DNA from: Collimonas arenae
GTDB lineage: Bacteria; Pseudomonadota; Gammaproteobacteria; Burkholderiales; Burkholderiaceae_D
NCBI RefSeq assembly: GCF_000786695.1
Contig: NZ_CP009962.1
Span: 744,001-808,000 of the forward strand
DNA length: 64,000 bases
Direction: 5' to 3'
Shown: positions 1-9,207 of the stretch, piece by piece
How positions within the stretch are numbered: the first letter of the stretch is position 1
How the letters are laid out: every line of letters begins with the position of its first letter
Translations under genes and position numbers: made by a program
Notes under the pieces: generated by a model
The model's input: the letters and a program-made list of their open reading frames with translations, nothing else
What the model was told of the DNA's origin: nothing
The model's database searches: none

Positions 1-257
1 AAAATCGCCATGCCATAGGGCGTCAAGGCGGCGCGGCCGGTGCCATCATCATTGTTGACCACGCTGACAATCCGGGCATCGTCCAGCGCGGTCAGATGGC
101 GCAGCAAGGTGCTCATGCGCAGCTCTGTGCGTTTGCTCAGCTTGGCCAGCGACAGGCCGGGTTCGCCGCGATGATTATCTTCATCGACGGAATCGGCATG
201 CAGTGCGGACAATATGACCAGCACTGCGTCGTCGATTTCATTTTCCAGGATCATCAT
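1..257 (-). CDS. Winged-helix regulator, 3' end cut off by window
   Basis: The reading frame starts at ATG 257 (or the next ATG at 254) and is still open at base 1, so only the first 85 or so residues are seen. They begin MMILENEIDDAVLVILSAL and continue with a pattern typical of a winged helix (LSLAKLSKRTELRMSTLLRH), suggesting a small DNA-binding protein that recognises one operator half-site per monomer. It starts 17 bases after the stop of the molybdopterin oxidoreductase gene and is probably co-transcribed with it. In related bacteria small winged-helix genes accompany FdhF/YdeP-type genes, but the role here is inference. The exact family cannot be assigned from the fragment. Confidence 0.6.
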   Translation of the reverse strand, partial: MMILENEIDDAVLVILSALHADSVDEDNHRGEPGLSLAKLSKRTELRMSTLLRHLTALDDARIVSVVNNDDGTGRAALTPYGMAI

Positions 258-274
258 CGAATCAAACCGCCATA

Positions 275-2578
275 TCACGCTGCCATTTGCATTGAACGGC
301 GCAGCAGCACAGGGATCGACTTGGAGGTCGGCGTGCGCGCCTTGTCGGCGAAGCTGTTGAGCGGTACCAGCGGATTGGTTTCCGGATAGTAGCTGCTGAT
401 GCAGCCGCGTGGAATGTCGTATTCAACCAGCAGAAAGCGGTCGGCACGGCGCTCTATGCCATCTTCCCAGACGCCGATCAGGTCGATCCAGTCGCCTGCC
501 TTGAACCCCAGCATGGCGATATCCAGCGGATTGGCGAACACCACCCGGCGCTGGCCGAAGACGCCGCGATAACGGTCGTCGAGACCGTAGATGGTGGTGT
601 TGTACTGGTCGTGCGAGCGGGTGGTCATCAGGATCATCAGTTCCGGACCATGCTTGCGGCGCGCCCGGTGAATCGGCGTGTCCCTGGGGATGGCGATGGT
701 CTTGAACTGAGCCCGGCCGCTGGCGGTTTTCCAGACCCGTTCACGGGAAGCGACACCCAGATGGAAACCGCCAGGCTTGGCGATGCGGGCGTTGTAATCC
801 TTGAAGGCGTCGTACACTTTTTCAATGTCGTCGCGGATCAGGGCATAGTTCTTGACGTACTCCATCCACTGGATACGGCTCTCCTTGAGCGTGGCGTGGG
901 CCAGTCGCGCAACGATGTCGATCTCCGACAAACAGGTCTTGGCCACAGGCTTGTTGATGCCGTAAGAGATGTGCACCATGCTCATCGAATCTTCGACCGT
1001 CACGCCTTGCGCGCCGGTTTCCTGCATATCGATTTCGGTGCGGCCCATGGTCGGTAAGATCAATGCATCCTTGCCGTGGATCAGATGGCTGCGGTTCAAC
1101 TTGGTGGTGATGTGCACGGTCAGCGCACAAGATTGCAGCGCTTCCCAGGTACGCGGCGTGTCCGGCGTAGCCATGGCGAAATTGCCTCCGAGCCCGATGA
1201 AGACCTTGACCTGGCCTTGCAGCATCGCTTCAATCGTGCCGACCACATCCAGGCCGTGTTCGCGCGGCGGCTTGAATCCGTAGACTTTTTCGATACGGTC
1301 GAGAAAAGCAGCTGTCGGCTTTTCATCAATGCCGACGGTACGGTCGCCCTGTACATTCGAATGGCCTCGCACCGGACACAAGCCCGCGCCTGGGCGGCCG
1401 ATATTACCGCGCAAGAGCATCAGGTTGGAGACCATCTGGATGGTGTCGACGCCATGCTTGTGTTGGGTCAGGCCCATGCCCCAGGTGGCGATGACGTTCT
1501 TGCCGCGCACATAGAGTTGCGTCAACTTCTCGATATCGTCGCGCTCGACGCCGGATTCGGTGACGATGTCGTCCCAGCTTTCGGCGCGTATGTCAGCTGC
1601 GAATTCGTCAAAGTAAGCGGTGTGTTCAGCGATGAACTGCACGTCGATCACGCGCTCGCTCTTGTCTTGCAGTGCCTGATCGTCGAGTTCAAGCACGCGT
1701 TTGATGACGCCCTTGACCAGGGCCAGGTCGCCGCACAAGGTAGGGCGAATAAACATGTTGCTGATGGCGGTGCCGGAGCGCGATAGCATGTCTGACGGAT
1801 GCTGCGGGCTGGAGAAACGTTCCAGGCCGCGCTCGCGCAGCGGGTTGATGGAGACGATGGTCGCGCCGCGCTTGGCGCATTCGCGCAGTTCGCCCATCAT
1901 GCGCGGATGATTGGTGGCCGGATTCTGGCCGAAGATCAGGAAGGTATCGGCCAGGTCGAAATCGTCCAGCGTCACCGTGCCTTTGCCGACGCCCACGGTC
2001 TCCGGCAGGCCGACGCTGGTCGGTTCGTGGCACATGTTGGAGCAGTCGGGGAAATTGTTGGTGCCGTACTCGCGCACGAACAATTGATACAGGAACGCAG
2101 CCTCGTTGCTGGTGCGGCCCGAGGTATAGAACGAGGCCTGGTTGGGATCTTCCAGCGCGTTGAGATGATCCGCCATCAGAGTGAACGCGTCCGGCCACGA
2201 GATCGGCTGGTACTTGTCGCTGGCGGCGTGATACACCATCGGTTCGGTCAGGCGGCCGTGTTCTTCCAGTTCGTAGTCCGATTGCGACAGGAGCGAAGCG
2301 ACGCTGTTTTGCGCAAAAAAATCTGCCGTGACGCGTTTGGAGGTGGCTTCCGCCGCCACCGCCTTGACGCCGTTTTCGCAGAATTCGAAGGTCGATGCGT
2401 GGTCGCGGTCCGGCCAGGCGCAGCCGGGACAATCGAAACCGTCCGGCTGGTTTTGCGCCAGCAGGGTGCGAATGCCGCCGCCCGGCACTTTTTCCTTCAA
2501 CAGGTGTAGCGCCACATATTTCAGGGCGCCCCAGCCGCCGGCCGGCTGGTTGTATTGCTCAATCTTTTCGGTGCTCAA
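275..2578 (-). CDS. FdhF/YdeP-family molybdopterin oxidoreductase
   Basis: A protein of about 767 residues of the formate-dehydrogenase-alpha-like group typified by E. coli YdeP, which binds a molybdenum bis-MGD cofactor. Visible family blocks are FDCPGCAWPDRDH near the N-terminus, FYTSGRTSNEAAFLYQLF, NFPDCSNMCHEPTSVGL, GHSNVQGDRTVGI, and a C-terminal MopB-binding region with TTRSHDQYNTTIYGLDDRYR. The frame opens at a TTG at 2635, but a second TTG at 2578 has AGGA six bases upstream and begins where YdeP-like proteins begin (STEKIEQYNQPAGGWGALK), so I prefer 2578. The physiological substrate of this family is not well settled. No FdhD or small subunit is in view. A winged-helix gene follows directly. 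Confidence 0.88.
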   Translation of the reverse strand: MSTEKIEQYNQPAGGWGALKYVALHLLKEKVPGGGIRTLLAQNQPDGFDCPGCAWPDRDHASTFEFCENGVKAVAAEATSKRVTADFFAQNSVASLLSQSDYELEEHGRLTEPMVYHAASDKYQPISWPDAFTLMADHLNALEDPNQASFYTSGRTSNEAAFLYQLFVREYGTNNFPDCSNMCHEPTSVGLPETVGVGKGTVTLDDFDLADTFLIFGQNPATNHPRMMGELRECAKRGATIVSINPLRERGLERFSSPQHPSDMLSRSGTAISNMFIRPTLCGDLALVKGVIKRVLELDDQALQDKSERVIDVQFIAEHTAYFDEFAADIRAESWDDIVTESGVERDDIEKLTQLYVRGKNVIATWGMGLTQHKHGVDTIQMVSNLMLLRGNIGRPGAGLCPVRGHSNVQGDRTVGIDEKPTAAFLDRIEKVYGFKPPREHGLDVVGTIEAMLQGQVKVFIGLGGNFAMATPDTPRTWEALQSCALTVHITTKLNRSHLIHGKDALILPTMGRTEIDMQETGAQGVTVEDSMSMVHISYGINKPVAKTCLSEIDIVARLAHATLKESRIQWMEYVKNYALIRDDIEKVYDAFKDYNARIAKPGGFHLGVASRERVWKTASGRAQFKTIAIPRDTPIHRARRKHGPELMILMTTRSHDQYNTTIYGLDDRYRGVFGQRRVVFANPLDIAMLGFKAGDWIDLIGVWEDGIERRADRFLLVEYDIPRGCISSYYPETNPLVPLNSFADKARTPTSKSIPVLLRRSMQMAA

Positions 2579-2955
2579 TTTTGGTCCTTGTTCCGGGCGC
2601 AGGCGTCCGCCACGCGAAACGTTGTTTGCGCACAATGCGCAGGGTCAGGTGGAGTGTAGTGGGCGCGCGTTTATCGCTGTATGTACAGTCAGCGCGGTAG
2701 ATTTAAAGCACAGTTACATATTTAATTATAACTGTGCTTTTTTGTTTGTTTAGAGGAAAAACCTGCTCAGTGAGCAGTGTTACTAGCCGGGATTTGTGAA
2801 TATCACATTCAGGAATTGCGGCTATTCGATTGCCTGAAAAACTGGCAGCGCCGGAGCGTGGCTAAATAGCCTGGATATTTCTTCAAGCCGGAAAGTAATC
2901 AGTGGCAGCGCTGCTTTAACCCTGCCTGACATTATGTTGGTGTTTGCTTGCGCAC
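2579..2955. other. Intergenic region with a hairpin, otherwise empty
   Basis: This stretch separates the 5' end of the YdeP-like gene from the 3' end of the CzcE-like gene. Both genes are on the minus strand, so it should hold the YdeP-like promoter and the CzcE-like terminator. The only clear structure is the hairpin at 2705-2740. I see no convincing open frame. Confidence 0.5.
2705..2740. terminator. Hairpin with T-run, terminator-like
   Basis: A perfect 12-bp stem, AAAGCACAGTTA at 2705-2716 and its complement at 2729-2740, has a 12-base AT-rich loop. It is followed on the plus strand by TTTGTTTGTTT. On the minus strand it lies about 215 bases past the CzcE-like stop, so it may end that transcript, although the better T-tract is on the plus strand, where no gene ends. 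Confidence 0.55.
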
Positions 2956-3363
2956 TCATTTATGACCGCCGCCATGACCACCATTTCCACCACTATGATC
3001 GTCGTGGTCGCCGCCATGCCCACCGTGGCGCCCGTCGCCACCGCCGAGATAAAGCGGATTGGGAGCGACATAGGCGACCACTTTGTGGTCAAGCATACCG
3101 GCTGGCGCGGTCTGGTTTAAGTAGAATCTTTCAAGAAATTCCTCGCCATCAAAATTCCAGGCAAATGCTTTGTCACCGACAACGAATTTAATGATTTCGC
3201 CACCGGTGACGTTTACGTATGCAGTGTCAGGAGTAATAACGATGGTCCGTGTGGCTGCCGTCACCGGTGCCGGATCGCCCAAAAGATCAAGTCTGGGCGT
3301 TGATGAGCATGCTGCGCACAGTACGACTGTGAAAACGGTTGAGATAAGCAGTTTGGCGTTCAT
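2956..3363 (-). CDS. CzcE-like His/Gly-rich lipoprotein, putative metal binding
   Basis: The start at 3363 (MNAKLLISTVFTVVLCAAC) gives 135 residues with an N-terminal hydrophobic segment ending in a cysteine, so it is probably a lipoprotein, although the -3 residue of the lipobox is unusual. The middle part (TRTIVITPDTAYVNVTGGE, then IIKFVVGDKAFAWNF) resembles the CzcE/heavy-metal-resistance domain of periplasmic copper-binding proteins in Cupriavidus. The last 30 or so residues are an extreme Gly/His/Asp tail with at least seven histidines, as expected for a metal-binding tail. A frame extension to 3411 exists but would hide the signal sequence. No efflux or sensor genes are nearby. The metal is unknown. 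Confidence 0.7.
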   Translation of the reverse strand: MNAKLLISTVFTVVLCAACSSTPRLDLLGDPAPVTAATRTIVITPDTAYVNVTGGEIIKFVVGDKAFAWNFDGEEFLERFYLNQTAPAGMLDHKVVAYVAPNPLYLGGGDGRHGGHGGDHDDHSGGNGGHGGGHK

Positions 3364-3529
3364 GGCTCCTCCTGAAACAGGTGTGGCCGGATAGCAACAG
3401 ATGCGTGTCAAACCACATGTAATTAGAGTGCGCCGTGCTTAGGTTTGTTCACTGCTGGCCAAGAGTTAAGGAGGGGGCCGGACAAGTATCCATATGCCAG
3501 ATTTACTGTAGCAGGACTGCTGCGGAGGA

Positions 3530-3556
3530 AAAAGAAACGGCGCTCCAGGAGCGCCG
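3530..3556 (-). terminator. Rho-independent terminator after ychF
   Basis: The stem CGGCGCTC (3538-3545) pairs with GAGCGCCG (3549-3556) around a CAG loop. Read on the minus strand it is followed by TTTCTTTTT. It lies about 90 bases past the ychF stop and fits as its terminator. Confidence 0.7.
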
Positions 3557-3644
3557 CGGTTTTGATGCGAATAACGAAGCAATATGGCGATATATATGGC
3601 GATATATATGGCGGCAATGCCGCCGTTTGTTCAGACGTTAATGT

Positions 3645-4736
3645 TTAGACGTTAAACAGGAAATTCAAAACGTCGCCATCCTTGACCACGTATTCTTTGC
3701 CTTCAGCGCGCATCTTGCCGGCTTCCTTGGCTCCTTGCTCGCCCTTGTGGCTAATGAAGTCTTCATAGGCGATGGTCTGGGCACGGATGAAACCGCGTTC
3801 AAAGTCGGTATGGATCACGCCAGCCGCTTGCGGGCCGGTATCGCCGACATGGATGGTCCATGCGCGGACTTCCTTGACCCCAGCCGTGAAGTAAGTTTGC
3901 AGGCCAAGCAGCTTGAAGGCGGCGCGGATCAAACGGTCCAGACCAGGTTCTTCCATGCCCATGTCAGCCAGGAATTCATGCTTGTCGGCTTCGTCCAGAT
4001 CGGCGATTTCCGATTCGATGGCGGCGCAGATGGCGACGATCGGCGCATTTTGCGAAGCGGCGTAGGCGGTCAGCTGGTCCAGCAGCGGATTGTTGGTGAA
4101 GCCATGGTCGGAGACGTTGGCGACATACATTGCCGGTTTTGCTGTGATCAGGCAAAGCGGCTTGATCAGCGCCATTTCTTCAGCGTCGAGGCCGCAGGCG
4201 CGCACCGGCTTGGCCTGGTCCAGTTCCGGCATCAGGCGTTCCAGCAGGGCGACCAGTTTGGCGGCGTCCTTGTCGCCGGAGCGGGCTTTCTTGTTTTCGC
4301 GATGGATGGCTTTTTCAACCGTACCCATGTCGGCCAGCGCCAGTTCGGTCTGGATCACTTCGATGTCGTCCAGCGGATTGATCTTGCCGGCGACGTGGAT
4401 CACATTGTCATCTTCAAAGCAGCGCACCACGTTGACGATAGCGTCGGTTTCGCGAATGTGCGCGAGGAACTGGTTGCCCAGGCCTTCGCCTTTGGAGGCG
4501 CCTGCCACCAGACCGGCGATGTCGACGAACTCAACGGTCGCTGGCAGGATGCGTTCCGGTTTGACGATCTCGGCTAACGCCTTCAGGCGCGGATCGGGCA
4601 CCTCAACCATGCCTACGTTCGGCTCGATGGTGCAGAAAGGATAGTTTTCTGCCGGAATGCCCGCTTTAGTCAGGGCATTGAAGAGGGTAGATTTGCCGAC
4701 GTTGGGTAGGCCGACGATGCCGCATTTGAGACTCAT
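3645..4736 (-). CDS. ychF: Redox-regulated ATPase YchF
   Basis: A 363-residue Obg-family P-loop NTPase. It has the G1 motif [14 protein letters not shown] at the start, the G3 motif [20 protein letters not shown], and a C-terminal TGS-like domain ([23 protein letters not shown] to the end). YchF hydrolyses ATP rather than GTP, binds the ribosome and is linked to oxidative-stress control. It is full length and starts at a normal ATG. It follows pth by 135 bases on the same strand, the usual pth-ychF pairing in proteobacteria. Confidence 0.97.
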   Translation of the reverse strand: MSLKCGIVGLPNVGKSTLFNALTKAGIPAENYPFCTIEPNVGMVEVPDPRLKALAEIVKPERILPATVEFVDIAGLVAGASKGEGLGNQFLAHIRETDAIVNVVRCFEDDNVIHVAGKINPLDDIEVIQTELALADMGTVEKAIHRENKKARSGDKDAAKLVALLERLMPELDQAKPVRACGLDAEEMALIKPLCLITAKPAMYVANVSDHGFTNNPLLDQLTAYAASQNAPIVAICAAIESEIADLDEADKHEFLADMGMEEPGLDRLIRAAFKLLGLQTYFTAGVKEVRAWTIHVGDTGPQAAGVIHTDFERGFIRAQTIAYEDFISHKGEQGAKEAGKMRAEGKEYVVKDGDVLNFLFNV

Positions 4737-4871
4737 GATATGGACTTTAGTGAGTGAATTATTGGAACTAACCCGCTATTTTACCGGAAGCGGCTGCTTA
4801 AGCAGTAAGTAAGCGGTAAGCAATCGCCGCAGGCAATTGCGTTTGCCCCCGAGTATTGGCGCGATCAGGCG

Positions 4872-5456
4872 TTATTTGGCAGTATGCAATTGCATGGTCG
4901 CGGCTTCGAATTTACCTTCGCATAATAGCGGAATGATTTTCAGGCTGTCGGCAATTGCTTCTTCAATCGGGATTTGCTCATCCTTGCGCGGCCGGTGCAA
5001 TACGAAATCGGCAACCACCTGCTGCAGGTTGAGTGTACGCGGATGGCCGATGCCTAGCCGCAGACGCCAGTAATCCTGAGTGCCAAGCGCCGCGGTAATG
5101 TCTTTCAAACCATTGTGGCCACCGGATGAGCCGCCTTTTTTCAGCTTGGCGCTGCCTGGCGGCAGATCCAGTTCATCGTGCACCACCAAGATTTCTTCCG
5201 CTGCTATCTTGTAGAAACGCGCGATGCCGCCGACCGACTGGCCGGAGCGGTTCATGAAGGTTTGCGGTTCCAGCAGCCAGACTTCCTGGCCGGCGATGCT
5301 GGTCTTGGCGACAAACGCATTGAAGCGGGCTTCGCGCGCCAGGTTGCGGCCAAGCTGGTTGGCCAGGTTGTCGACCAGCCAGAAACCGGCGTTGTGGCGC
5401 GTTTGTTCATATTCCGGACCGGGATTGCCGAGGCCAACGATGAGGCGGATGGACAT
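4872..5456 (-). CDS. pth: Peptidyl-tRNA hydrolase
   Basis: A 194-residue cytosolic enzyme that releases peptides from prematurely dropped peptidyl-tRNA. The N-terminal block [23 protein letters not shown] carries the catalytic His and the binding Asn. [15 protein letters not shown] and [20 protein letters not shown] are the other family signatures. It lies 126 bases downstream of rplY, separated by that gene's terminator, in the order prs-rplY-pth-ychF. Confidence 0.97.
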   Translation of the reverse strand: MSIRLIVGLGNPGPEYEQTRHNAGFWLVDNLANQLGRNLAREARFNAFVAKTSIAGQEVWLLEPQTFMNRSGQSVGGIARFYKIAAEEILVVHDELDLPPGSAKLKKGGSSGGHNGLKDITAALGTQDYWRLRLGIGHPRTLNLQQVVADFVLHRPRKDEQIPIEEAIADSLKIIPLLCEGKFEAATMQLHTAK

Positions 5457-5515
5457 GTTTTCTTGATTTTCGTATGAATAGCGTGCGCAAATTATAGAAG
5501 ATGTGCGTGGCCAAC

Positions 5516-5545
5516 AATAAAAAACCCGCCACGAGGGCGGGTTTT
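5516..5545 (-). terminator. Rho-independent terminator after rplY
   Basis: A perfect 10-bp stem, AAAACCCGCC (5521-5530) with GGCGGGTTTT (5536-5545), is followed on the minus strand by a longer T-run at 5520-5516. It lies about 40 bases past the rplY stop, so pth may depend on readthrough or its own promoter. Confidence 0.85.
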
Positions 5546-5582
5546 CAGCCAGAAAAATACCCTGGCAGAGATACAGCGACTA

Positions 5583-6215
5583 TTACTTCTTGTCAGCAGC
5601 AGGAGCGGCTGGCGTAGCAGCGGCTGGAGCAGCAGCTGCTTCGGCTTCAGCTTCAACCTTGCCAGCTGGGATCGATGCAGTAGCGACAGTCAGGTTTTCT
5701 TGCGACACAGCCGAAACGCCCTTAGGCAATTTCAGATCGGCCAAGTGGATCGAGTGGCCGACTTCGATGTTGGTCAGGTCGACTTCAACGAACTCTGGCA
5801 GATCTGCTGGCAAACAAGTGATTTCCAGTTCAGCCAGAACGTGGCTGATGATGGCGCCGTGCAATTTCACTGCAGGAGCGATTTCTGCATTGATGAAATG
5901 CAGAGGCACTTTAACGTGAATTGCTTGTTTAGCGTCAACGCGTTGGAAGTCAGCGTGCAGGACCAGTTGTTTGTATGCGTGGACTTGGAAGTCGCGCAGC
6001 AAAACTTTCTGTACCTTGCCGTCGATTTCGAGGTCGAGGATCGAGGAATGGAAAGTTTCTTTTTTCAGCGCGTGGTACAGCGCATTGTGGTCCAGCGAGA
6101 TATTGACCGGCGCGTCGGAACCACCATAAACGATACCTGGGGTTTGGCCAGCATTGCGCAGGCGGCGGCTCGCTCCGGTCCCCTGCTCTTTGCGTACAAA
6201 TGCGATTACTTTCAT
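5583..6215 (-). CDS. rplY: 50S ribosomal protein L25/Ctc
   Basis: A 210-residue long-form L25 (Ctc/TL5 type) that binds 5S rRNA in the large ribosomal subunit. The N-terminal L25 domain begins [19 protein letters not shown]. The C-terminal beta domain runs through [20 protein letters not shown], and the protein ends in an Ala/Glu/Pro-rich low-complexity tail of about 35 residues, common in betaproteobacterial L25. It follows prs, with a hairpin between the two genes. Confidence 0.97.
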   Translation of the reverse strand: MKVIAFVRKEQGTGASRRLRNAGQTPGIVYGGSDAPVNISLDHNALYHALKKETFHSSILDLEIDGKVQKVLLRDFQVHAYKQLVLHADFQRVDAKQAIHVKVPLHFINAEIAPAVKLHGAIISHVLAELEITCLPADLPEFVEVDLTNIEVGHSIHLADLKLPKGVSAVSQENLTVATASIPAGKVEAEAEAAAAPAAATPAAPAADKK

Positions 6216-6255
6216 TTTGAAGCTCCAATGTGTGCCGGATTGAAGTCCGGCGGTA

Positions 6256-6281
6256 AAAACCTTCCGCGACCAGAAGGTTTT
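6256..6281 (-). terminator. Hairpin between prs and rplY
   Basis: The stem AAAACCTTC (6256-6264) pairs with GAAGGTTTT (6273-6281) around an eight-base loop. On the minus strand the stem ends in a short T-run. It may be a partial terminator or attenuator that lowers rplY expression relative to prs. This is judged from sequence only. Confidence 0.5.
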
Positions 6282-6318
6282 GTTAAACCTGCCAGGTCAG
6301 ACCCGGCAGGGAAATTCT

Positions 6319-7269
6319 TTATTCGGCAAACAGCGACATGACTGAGTCGCCCTTGGTAATGCGCTTAAAGGTCTCAGCCAGCAATTCCGCGCATGACAAC
6401 TGGCGGATCTTGCCACAGGCCTTGGCTTCCGCCGACAGCGGAATGGTGTCGACGACCACCAGTTCGTCCAGCGGCGAATTGACTATGCGCTCAAGGGCAG
6501 GGCCGGACAGCACAGGGTGTGTACAGTAAGCGACCACTTTCTTGGCGCCGCGCTCTTTCAATACTTCGGCTGCCTTGGTCAGGGTGCCTGCGGTATCGAC
6601 CATGTCATCCATGATCACGCAGTTGCGGCCTTCGACTTCACCGATGATGTTCATGACTTCCGACACGTTCGCCTTCGGACGGCGCTTGTCTATGATCGCC
6701 AGGTCGCAGTTCAGGCGTTTTGCCAAAGCGCGGGCGCGAACCACACCGCCGACGTCCGGCGATACGACCAGCAGGTCGTCGTAGTTCTTGCTTACCAGGT
6801 CGCCCAGCAAAATTGGCGATGCGTAGATGTTATCTACCGGAATATCGAAGAAACCTTGAATCTGGTCAGCGTGCAAGTCCATGATCAGGACCCGTTCAAC
6901 ACCGGCTTCCTGCAGCATGTTGGCGACGACCTTGGCCGAAATCGCAACCCGCGCCGAACGTGGGCGGCGGTCTTGCCTGGCGTAGCCGTAGTAAGGAATC
7001 GCTGCGGTAATGCGGCCGGCAGAGGCGCGCTTCAGGGCATCGACCATCAGCATGATTTCCATCAGGTTGTCATTGGTCGGTGCGCAAGTCGATTGCAGCA
7101 CGAACACATCCTTGCCGCGTACGTTCTCGTTAATCTCGACCATGACTTCGCCGTCGGAGAATTTGGTAACGTTGGCTTTGCCTAGCGGGATGCCGAGTTG
7201 CTTGGCAACTCCAATAGCTAGTTCCGGGTTTGCGTTGCCGGTAAAAACCATCAGGTTTTCGTTTGCCAT
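6319..7269 (-). CDS. prs: Ribose-phosphate pyrophosphokinase
   Basis: A 316-residue PRPP synthase that transfers pyrophosphate from ATP to ribose 5-phosphate for nucleotide, histidine and tryptophan synthesis. Signatures are [38 protein letters not shown], the metal-binding [12 protein letters not shown], and the PRPP loop [16 protein letters not shown]. The length is standard. It lies about 170 bases after tRNA-Gln on the same strand. Confidence 0.97.
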   Translation of the reverse strand: MANENLMVFTGNANPELAIGVAKQLGIPLGKANVTKFSDGEVMVEINENVRGKDVFVLQSTCAPTNDNLMEIMLMVDALKRASAGRITAAIPYYGYARQDRRPRSARVAISAKVVANMLQEAGVERVLIMDLHADQIQGFFDIPVDNIYASPILLGDLVSKNYDDLLVVSPDVGGVVRARALAKRLNCDLAIIDKRRPKANVSEVMNIIGEVEGRNCVIMDDMVDTAGTLTKAAEVLKERGAKKVVAYCTHPVLSGPALERIVNSPLDELVVVDTIPLSAEAKACGKIRQLSCAELLAETFKRITKGDSVMSLFAE

Positions 7270-7442
7270 GGAGTTTCCTGGATACTGTCGTTAAAAAGTT
7301 GAAAAGCCGACAATGCCAGACTGATGGAGTCTTGCGTTGGCGGCTTATGTGTTCGCTGTGTGCAGTTGTTGTATTTCTGATGCGGCCAATGTTTCTGCCG
7401 CGATAAGACTAGTTACTGCAGGACATTATTGTCCGAATTTAA

Positions 7443-7519
7443 TGGCAGGGGAAGAAGGATTCGAACCTTCGAATGCTGGAATCAAAATCCAGTGCCTTAA
7501 CCAGCTTGGCGATTCCCCT
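7443..7519 (-). tRNA. tRNA-Gln (anticodon TTG)
   Basis: A full cloverleaf can be folded on the minus strand. The acceptor stem is AGGGGAA with TTCCCCT, the anticodon stem-loop is CTGGA-TTTTGAT-TCCAG with anticodon TTG, and the T arm carries GGTTCGAATCC. The CCA end is encoded at 7443-7445. It sits between ispE and prs, the conserved place for this tRNA in betaproteobacteria. Confidence 0.95.
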
Positions 7520-7607
7520 ACGCAACTTGTTGTCTATCATAAATCCGCGCTACACCGTATGCTGCGCTTGAATCTGATGCTAAACCGAATTCTGTACAAC
7601 TAACTTT

Positions 7608-8492
7608 CTATAACAATCCAGCGAGCGGATGTTCCTGCATCGCTTTGGCTTTCCATGCTTTCCACTGGCTTGGCACTGATTTCAGTGCTGCGTCAGCTTG
7701 GTGTTCTTCGGTAAACGCACAAAAAACACAAGCACCTGATCCGGTCATCCTGGCATCTCCGTAATTGCCGAGCCATTTGATGGCTTCTGCAACTTCCGGG
7801 AACTGCTTTACTGCCACGGCTTCCAGATCGTTTTTTCCGAAGAGTTTTTTAGTACCTATCGAAAAGTCCGTCATTTTGACGGGTTTCGTACTCCTTGTCA
7901 ATTCCGAAGATGAAAAAATTATTTCAGTTGGAATTGTTACGCCGGGCTGAATTATAACGAACCATAGCCTGGGGGTGTCAAGCTTTTGTAGCGATTCTCC
8001 GATTCCTTCTGCAAATGCATTTCGGCCAAACAGGAAAAACGGGACATCGGCGCCTAATTGCAAGCCCAAAGCCATCAATTCCTCACGTGACAGGCCGCCT
8101 TGCCACAGATGATTAAGTGCCATCAGCGTAGTGGCGGCATCGGAAGAACCGCCACCCAGGCCGCCACCCATCGGCAGGTTTTTTTCGATGCCGATATTCG
8201 CACCCAACGGTTTGTACGCCGATCCGGCAACCACGCTGCTTTTTGCCCGGATCGCCGTCTGCAATAATCTGGCGGCACGGACGACCAAATCGCTCTGTTC
8301 CGGCACGCCGGGAATGTCGGTGCTGCGCCGGATCAGGTCGTCATCGCGCACTTCGAAGTGCAGCAAGTCGTTGAAATCGACCAGCTGGAACACGGTTTGC
8401 AGAAGGTGATAACCATCTGCCCGCCGTCCGGTGACGTGTAAGAATAAATTCAGCTTGGCTGGCGCAGGACAGTTGTTCAGCGTACGGGGCAT
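7608..8492 (-). CDS. ispE: 4-(cytidine 5'-diphospho)-2-C-methylerythritol kinase
   Basis: A 294-residue GHMP-family kinase of the MEP isoprenoid pathway. It phosphorylates CDP-methylerythritol. [20 protein letters not shown] is the N-terminal signature, [18 protein letters not shown] is the ATP-binding glycine loop, and MTGSGACVF is the C-terminal GHMP motif. The frame extends to 8549 but would overlap lolB. The ATG at 8492, 16 bases past the lolB stop, fits the family start. Confidence 0.95.
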   Translation of the reverse strand: MPRTLNNCPAPAKLNLFLHVTGRRADGYHLLQTVFQLVDFNDLLHFEVRDDDLIRRSTDIPGVPEQSDLVVRAARLLQTAIRAKSSVVAGSAYKPLGANIGIEKNLPMGGGLGGGSSDAATTLMALNHLWQGGLSREELMALGLQLGADVPFFLFGRNAFAEGIGESLQKLDTPRLWFVIIQPGVTIPTEIIFSSSELTRSTKPVKMTDFSIGTKKLFGKNDLEAVAVKQFPEVAEAIKWLGNYGDARMTGSGACVFCAFTEEHQADAALKSVPSQWKAWKAKAMQEHPLAGLL

Positions 8493-8508
8493 GGCAAATT
8501 CAATGTAT

Positions 8509-9207
8509 TCAGTGTGATTGGCGATCGCTGATGACGATGCGGATCGCAACGTCGCCAGCCTGGGTGGTATTGCGCGCCAGGTCTATCCGCTTCGGATAGC
8601 TGTCGGCGGCATTGTCCGGGTTTTGCCAGTTGCTGTATTGGATCAGCCATTTATCGGCGGTAGTCACGCTGAAACTATCATCGGTGGCAGGCGTCGCGGT
8701 AAAGCGCTGGCCGGCAGCGTTCTGGCCGAAGCCTTGCAGCCAATCGCGCAAACCGGCAATCGGCAGTGGCCAACCCAAGGCTTGCACCGTCAAGGCATCG
8801 ACATCGCTGGCGATGCGCGGCGGCTTGCCGGCTTGCTTCAGAGTGGCCTGGTCGGCGTCGATATTGATGGTGGCGAGCGTTTGCCCCAGTGGCGACAGCA
8901 AGGTGATCGCTGTTTCCTGCTTGCTTTGGGACCAGGTGAAGCTGCCGTACACCGCTTGCTCCTTGCCGTCCTGCTGATAGCGCAGGGACAGCCGGCCGCT
9001 GACATCGATGGCTTGATGATATTGGCGCGCAGCGCTGCCGGCGGTGCTGGCCGTTGTGGTGGTAGAGGGCGCTTGCGGCAGGACGCTGCAACCGCTCAAT
9101 GCAATGGCGGCCAGTGCGACGGCCGCAAGGCTGGCGCCGCGCAATGCCGGCAGAGTCGACAGAATCGGCAGCAACGGCCATGAAGTCTTGCTGATGTTTC
9201 GCATCAT
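8509..9207 (-). CDS. lolB: Outer-membrane lipoprotein receptor LolB
   Basis: A 232-residue lipoprotein. A long hydrophobic leader ends in a clear lipobox, ALSGC. LolB accepts lipoproteins from LolA and inserts them in the outer membrane. The LolB fold is visible in [27 protein letters not shown] strands and in the [17 protein letters not shown] region. Its start overlaps the stop of the TPR gene in ATGA, implying translational coupling, and it precedes ispE as in many proteobacteria. Confidence 0.93.
   Translation of the reverse strand: MMRNISKTSWPLLPILSTLPALRGASLAAVALAAIALSGCSVLPQAPSTTTTASTAGSAARQYHQAIDVSGRLSLRYQQDGKEQAVYGSFTWSQSKQETAITLLSPLGQTLATINIDADQATLKQAGKPPRIASDVDALTVQALGWPLPIAGLRDWLQGFGQNAAGQRFTATPATDDSFSVTTADKWLIQYSNWQNPDNAADSYPKRIDLARNTTQAGDVAIRIVISDRQSH

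Noticed and set aside
3423..3648. Small frames with the repeated sequence GGCGATATATAT
   Set aside because: The frames are short, overlap the ychF terminator and have no ribosome binding site. The repeat is only two units.
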